Assembly: GCF_009720675.1 (NCBI RefSeq)
Contig: NZ_WNJO01000008.1
Location: 1 to 64,000, forward strand
Length of the DNA stretch: 64,000 nucleotides
Origin: Secundilactobacillus folii
Lineage (GTDB): Bacteria; Bacillota; Bacilli; Lactobacillales; Lactobacillaceae
Direction: 5' to 3'
Each line of letters begins with the position of its first letter. The stretch's first letter is position 1. Made by a program: the position numbers and the translations under genes. Shown here piece after piece: positions 60,833 to 64,000 of the stretch. The notes below the pieces were generated by a model. The model made no database searches and was not told where the DNA came from. It saw nothing but the letters and a program-made list of their open reading frames with translations.

Positions 60833-61522
60833 ATGTCGACTTTAATTTTTGGTCACCGTGGTATTCCGGTTAAGTTTCCTGAAAATTCACTGCAAGGTTT
60901 TCGGTATGCTATTGAACACAATGTGGAAGGTCTCGAGTTTGACGTTCACTTAACTCGTGATCAGGTGCCTGTAATTATCCATGATGAGAAAATTAATCGA
61001 ACCACAAATGGAAAGGGTCGGGTTTGTGATTTTGATTACGAAGAGCTGGCAACATTTAGTCTGAGTAACGGTGAGTCAGTTCCCAAATTGGACGACTTCT
61101 TAACGTTGGTGGGGAAGGCTGATATCATTTTAAATTTAGAATTCAAAACGGATCAGATCCATTATCCTGGAATTGAGCAGATTGTCTTGGCCCAGGTTAG
61201 TCGGTTTAATCTTCGTCATCCGGTTATTTATTCCTCGTTTAACTTGGAAAGTCTGCGTATTTGTCAACTAATCGATGATAGTCAGAACTATTGTTACTTA
61301 GCTGACCATTCAATTCGCCACCCGTTGCAGTTTTTGCAAGAAGAACATCTCAATGGCTTGCACCTTCATCGCGCTCAAAATGAAGATGGTCTGGTTGAAC
61401 GTATTTGGACCGTGAATAATGAAAAAAGAATGCTCAAACTATTCTCCCGAAAAGTTGACGGTATCTTTACAGATGATTTTGAAAAGGCAATGATGACACG
61501 TGATCAATTGATGGTTATTTAG
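60833..61522 (+). CDS. ugpQ: cytoplasmic glycerophosphodiester phosphodiesterase
   Basis: 229 residues. Hydrolyses glycerophosphodiesters to sn-glycerol-3-phosphate and an alcohol, in the cytoplasm. GDPD motifs: GHRGIPVKFPENSLQGFRYAI, EFDVHLTRDQVPVIIHDEK (metal ligands Glu, Asp, His), and EFKTD near residue 103. No signal peptide, unlike secreted GlpQ. AGGGGG binding site 12 bases after ugpB. With the importer it forms a pathway for salvage of deacylated phospholipids or teichoic-acid parts. Confidence 0.92.
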   Translation: MSTLIFGHRGIPVKFPENSLQGFRYAIEHNVEGLEFDVHLTRDQVPVIIHDEKINRTTNGKGRVCDFDYEELATFSLSNGESVPKLDDFLTLVGKADIILNLEFKTDQIHYPGIEQIVLAQVSRFNLRHPVIYSSFNLESLRICQLIDDSQNYCYLADHSIRHPLQFLQEEHLNGLHLHRAQNEDGLVERIWTVNNEKRMLKLFSRKVDGIFTDDFEKAMMTRDQLMVI

Positions 61523-61548
61523 AGAAGTTTTATCTGAATAAAACACAA

Positions 61549-61586
61549 GCACGACTAATTCCAGTGGCGGAAATTAGTCGTGTTTG
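61549..61586 (+). terminator. ugp operon terminator
   Basis: CACGACTAATT (61550-61560) with AATTAGTCGTG (61572-61582), perfect 11-bp stem, followed by TTTGG. Confidence 0.8.
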
Positions 61587-61712
61587 GTATTCATTTAATC
61601 AGTTAGGAAGAAAAAACTGAATAAATCGAAAATATGTTCCCCTAAAGACTATCGAAGTGAGCATAATTTTGGTAAACTATTATCAATACTTTTGGAACGG
61701 AGATCGATTATT

Positions 61713-62855
61713 TTGAAATTACTACATACAGCTGACTGGCACATCGGCAGACGACTTCACGGATTTGATTTAACAGATGAACAAGGAAATGCCTTCGAAC
61801 AAATTGAAGCTATTGCCAAGAAAGAACAGGTTGATGGCATTATTATTGCGGGTGATTTGTACGATCGGCGGCTTCCGGCTGAATCCTCAGTGGCCATGGT
61901 CAACCAGATGCTGCAACGATTAAACTTAACCGATCACTTTCCCGTTTATGCGATTTCAGGCAACCATGATAGCGCCACACGATTGGCGACTGGTACGCCA
62001 TGGTTTAAGCAGACAGACCTGTTTTTACATACGGCTCTCAGTCAGGCGTTTAAACCCGTGGAGTTAGCGGACACTCAGATTTTTCTCTGTCCATACTTTG
62101 AACCTTTTGATGCTCAGCAATATTTCGATGACGATAGTTTACAGCATCTTGACCAAGCATTTGCGAGAGTCGTCGATGAAATGAAGAAAGCATTTGATCC
62201 AAGCAAAAAGCATTTATTAGCCGCACATTTCTTTGCAGCGGGCAGTTCCACAACGGACTCGGAGACCAACTTAACAGTTGGCGGTCTTGCAGCAGTACCA
62301 ACGGATCTTCTAGCCGATTTTGATTACGTTGCGTTGGGTCATTTGCATGGTAAGAATGCCTTACATATGCGCCAAGCAAGATATAGTGGTTCACCAGTCA
62401 AGTTTTCGCTTTCAGAAGCGGCACAGGAAAAAGGGGTTTGGATCGTGGATACTGATCAAACGCCAGTAAAACTGACTTTTAAAACGCTGACCCCAATTCA
62501 TGATGTGAAGTTGCTTACAGACAGTTTTGATCACTTGATTCATTCCACGGACGATCCTGCCATCGATCATGATGATTATTTTGGCATCACGTTAACCGAT
62601 ACTCAGCCGATTCCAAATGTAATGGCACGTTTACGAGAAGTTTTTCCGAAAATTGTCACGCTAAGCCGTCAAGATGGTTTTTCGACCCAAGTACGGTACC
62701 AAGGCGAAAGTGGTCAGCAAATTAGGCAAAAAGCGCCCATGACGCTTCTTAAGGACTTTTACGAGCAAGTGGCTAAGGAGCCACTCACACCACAACAAGA
62801 AAAATGGGCTAAAACAACTCTCAAACAAGCGAGTGAAGGAGGTCAGCCATCTTGA
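61713..62855 (+). CDS. sbcD: exonuclease SbcD (Mre11-like nuclease subunit)
   Basis: 380 residues. Mn-dependent nuclease of the SbcCD complex that cuts hairpins and protein-blocked DNA ends. Metal motifs: HTADWHIGRR, AGDLYDRR, SGNHDSATR, LLAAHFFAAGSS and LGHLHGK. TTG 61713 with ACGGAG at 61697-61702; an upstream start at 61692 would add a short, unneeded stretch. The stop overlaps the sbcC start (TTGA). Confidence 0.93.
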   Translation: MKLLHTADWHIGRRLHGFDLTDEQGNAFEQIEAIAKKEQVDGIIIAGDLYDRRLPAESSVAMVNQMLQRLNLTDHFPVYAISGNHDSATRLATGTPWFKQTDLFLHTALSQAFKPVELADTQIFLCPYFEPFDAQQYFDDDSLQHLDQAFARVVDEMKKAFDPSKKHLLAAHFFAAGSSTTDSETNLTVGGLAAVPTDLLADFDYVALGHLHGKNALHMRQARYSGSPVKFSLSEAAQEKGVWIVDTDQTPVKLTFKTLTPIHDVKLLTDSFDHLIHSTDDPAIDHDDYFGITLTDTQPIPNVMARLREVFPKIVTLSRQDGFSTQVRYQGESGQQIRQKAPMTLLKDFYEQVAKEPLTPQQEKWAKTTLKQASEGGQPS

Positions 62856-64000
62856 AACCAATTAAATTAACCATGAATAACTTTGGCCCCTATAGTCAAC
62901 AGACAGTTGATTTTACACTACTTAAAGATGCTTCAATTTTTTTGATTTCAGGGCCAACTGGCAGTGGCAAAACCACCTTGTTTGATGCCATGACCTTCGC
63001 ATTGTACGGCGAAAGTGCCAGTGAAGATCGGGATCCAGCATCATTTCGTTCAGACTTTGCTGCACCGGATGAACCAACTGAAGTTACACTTAGATTTGAA
63101 CACCAAGGTGTCGAATACGAGATTACTCGACGACCAAAACAAACTTTAAATAAAAAACGCGGTTCAGGTACTCGGGAATACACAAGTAGTGGACGATTGA
63201 AAATTTTTCAGGCCGGTGAAAAAGTTGATGAAGTAACCCGCCTTCAAGAAATTAACCTTAAATTATCGGATGTTCTTCAAATCAGTCGGAAGCAGTTTGT
63301 TCAGATCGTGTTACTTCCACAAGGCGAATTTCGTCGTTTTCTTGTTTCAGACAGTGCAGCAAAGGAAACCATCTTACGGAAGGTATTCGGCACTCAGCTT
63401 TTCCAAAAATGGGCTAACGCACTGAAGGTGGAGTTAAACCAACAACGAGATAAGGTAAAATCTTGGCAATCAGTAATCGATAACGGCTTAAAACGAGTGC
63501 GCTGGATTGATGAAAATGGTAATCACGATATTGCACAGCTTGAGGAACAACAGGGCATCGCTGAGAGAAAGTTGATGGTGGCTAAGAAGGCTTTCACCCA
63601 AGCACAGCAAAGGGTCACCGCGACACAGCATAAACTGGATTTGGATCAAAAAATGAACCAAAACATTAAAGATTTAACCGAAAAGAAGCACTTAGTGACT
63701 CAACTGCAAGGTGAGTCGCCTAAAATTAAAAAACTGCAAGAACAACTTGAAACGCTAAATTGGGTTCGAGAAGAGCGGGCAACCTACCAAAGATTGCAAG
63801 AGCTAAAAGCACAAACTGACCAGTTAGAAAAGCAAAAAGTTACTTTAACTCACAACCTCAACAATCAAAAACAAGCAGCTAAGAAAATTGAGAACGCTAA
63901 ACTTAATCTGGAAGCGCAGGCATCCACAATCGACCAGATCCAGTCCAAAGTTACTTTATTGACTGCACAGCGACCGTTATTTGAACAAGTTAACCATTTA
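62852..64000 (+). CDS. sbcC: exonuclease SbcC (Rad50-like ATPase subunit), cut by the window end
   Basis: First 383 codons of an SMC-like ATPase. TTG start at 62852 overlaps the sbcD stop, with AAGGAGG at 62836-62842. Walker A GPTGSGKTT at about residues 35-43, an IVLLPQGEFRRFL Q-loop near 150-162, then the start of a long coiled coil (Gln/Lys/Leu-rich) running off the end. Frame stays open to 64000. Partner of SbcD. The protein should be about 1000 residues in full. Confidence 0.92.
   Translation, partial: MKPIKLTMNNFGPYSQQTVDFTLLKDASIFLISGPTGSGKTTLFDAMTFALYGESASEDRDPASFRSDFAAPDEPTEVTLRFEHQGVEYEITRRPKQTLNKKRGSGTREYTSSGRLKIFQAGEKVDEVTRLQEINLKLSDVLQISRKQFVQIVLLPQGEFRRFLVSDSAAKETILRKVFGTQLFQKWANALKVELNQQRDKVKSWQSVIDNGLKRVRWIDENGNHDIAQLEEQQGIAERKLMVAKKAFTQAQQRVTATQHKLDLDQKMNQNIKDLTEKKHLVTQLQGESPKIKKLQEQLETLNWVREERATYQRLQELKAQTDQLEKQKVTLTHNLNNQKQAAKKIENAKLNLEAQASTIDQIQSKVTLLTAQRPLFEQVNHL

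Overview
This window is a chromosomal segment from a low-to-middle GC Gram-positive bacterium, almost certainly a member of the Lactobacillaceae. Signs of this are strong AGGAGG-type ribosome binding sites, frequent TTG/GTG starts, a CcpA-type catabolite site (cre) on a pyruvate oxidase promoter, surface proteins ending in the C-terminal repeat type found in lactobacilli (DUF5776-like), and a murE-aslA-racD set that builds an L-Lys/D-Asp peptidoglycan cross-bridge. The cross-bridge genes point away from mDAP-type species such as L. plantarum and towards a Lys-D-Asp genus (Levilactobacillus/Secundilactobacillus-like). The genus is inferred, not proven.

Layout. 0.6-4.3 kb: a small secreted protein and a pgaC-pgaD-pgaB operon for poly-N-acetylglucosamine. 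4.5-8.4 kb: cre-controlled pyruvate oxidase, a MerR regulator with its operator, and two short-chain dehydrogenases. 8.5-11.1 kb: a TPP riboswitch driving an M20 hydrolase, a YkoE-type pyrimidine transporter component and an unknown protein. 11.5-15.8 kb: a SufT-like protein, an Rgg-like regulator, a cluster of small unknown genes and a large FAD protein. 16-22 kb: asparagine-synthase-type amidotransferase, Lys-type MurE, D-aspartate ligase and aspartate racemase, a coherent cell-wall cross-bridge module. 22-27 kb: membrane proteins, a DUF2187 protein, tRNA-Gly, a palindromic repeat, a secreted protein and an aldo/keto reductase.

27-40 kb is accessory. It holds a leader-peptide attenuator ahead of an MFS transporter, a truncated LysR gene, a free-standing condensation-like acyltransferase, a frameshifted secreted metalloprotease, a 1484-residue adhesin with MucBP-like repeats, a Mga-like regulator and an AP2-like DNA-binding protein. 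39.4-43.8 kb: a LacI regulator and a cre-controlled operon (ROK sugar kinase, zinc alcohol dehydrogenase, VOC protein, membrane protein). 44.5-48.6 kb: a second DUF5776 surface protein with leucine-rich repeats, then a drug-type ABC exporter with a TetR regulator and a perfect palindromic operator on its promoter.

49-51.1 kb: two tandem FMN reductases. The second is fused to a PAS-like domain and a low-complexity tail with four copies of the DxxTGAS motif recognised by ApbE-type flavin transferases. This is the most unusual object in the window: a probable cytoplasmic, multiply flavinylated electron carrier. 51.1-64 kb: a second copy of the palindromic repeat, glutathione peroxidase, an esterase, a nonsense-mutated 3-hydroxyacyl-CoA dehydrogenase, a thioredoxin-like protein, a LOG-family hydrolase, an Ogt methyltransferase, a ugpC-A-E-B-Q operon for glycerophosphodiester uptake, and sbcD-sbcC, the last cut by the window end.
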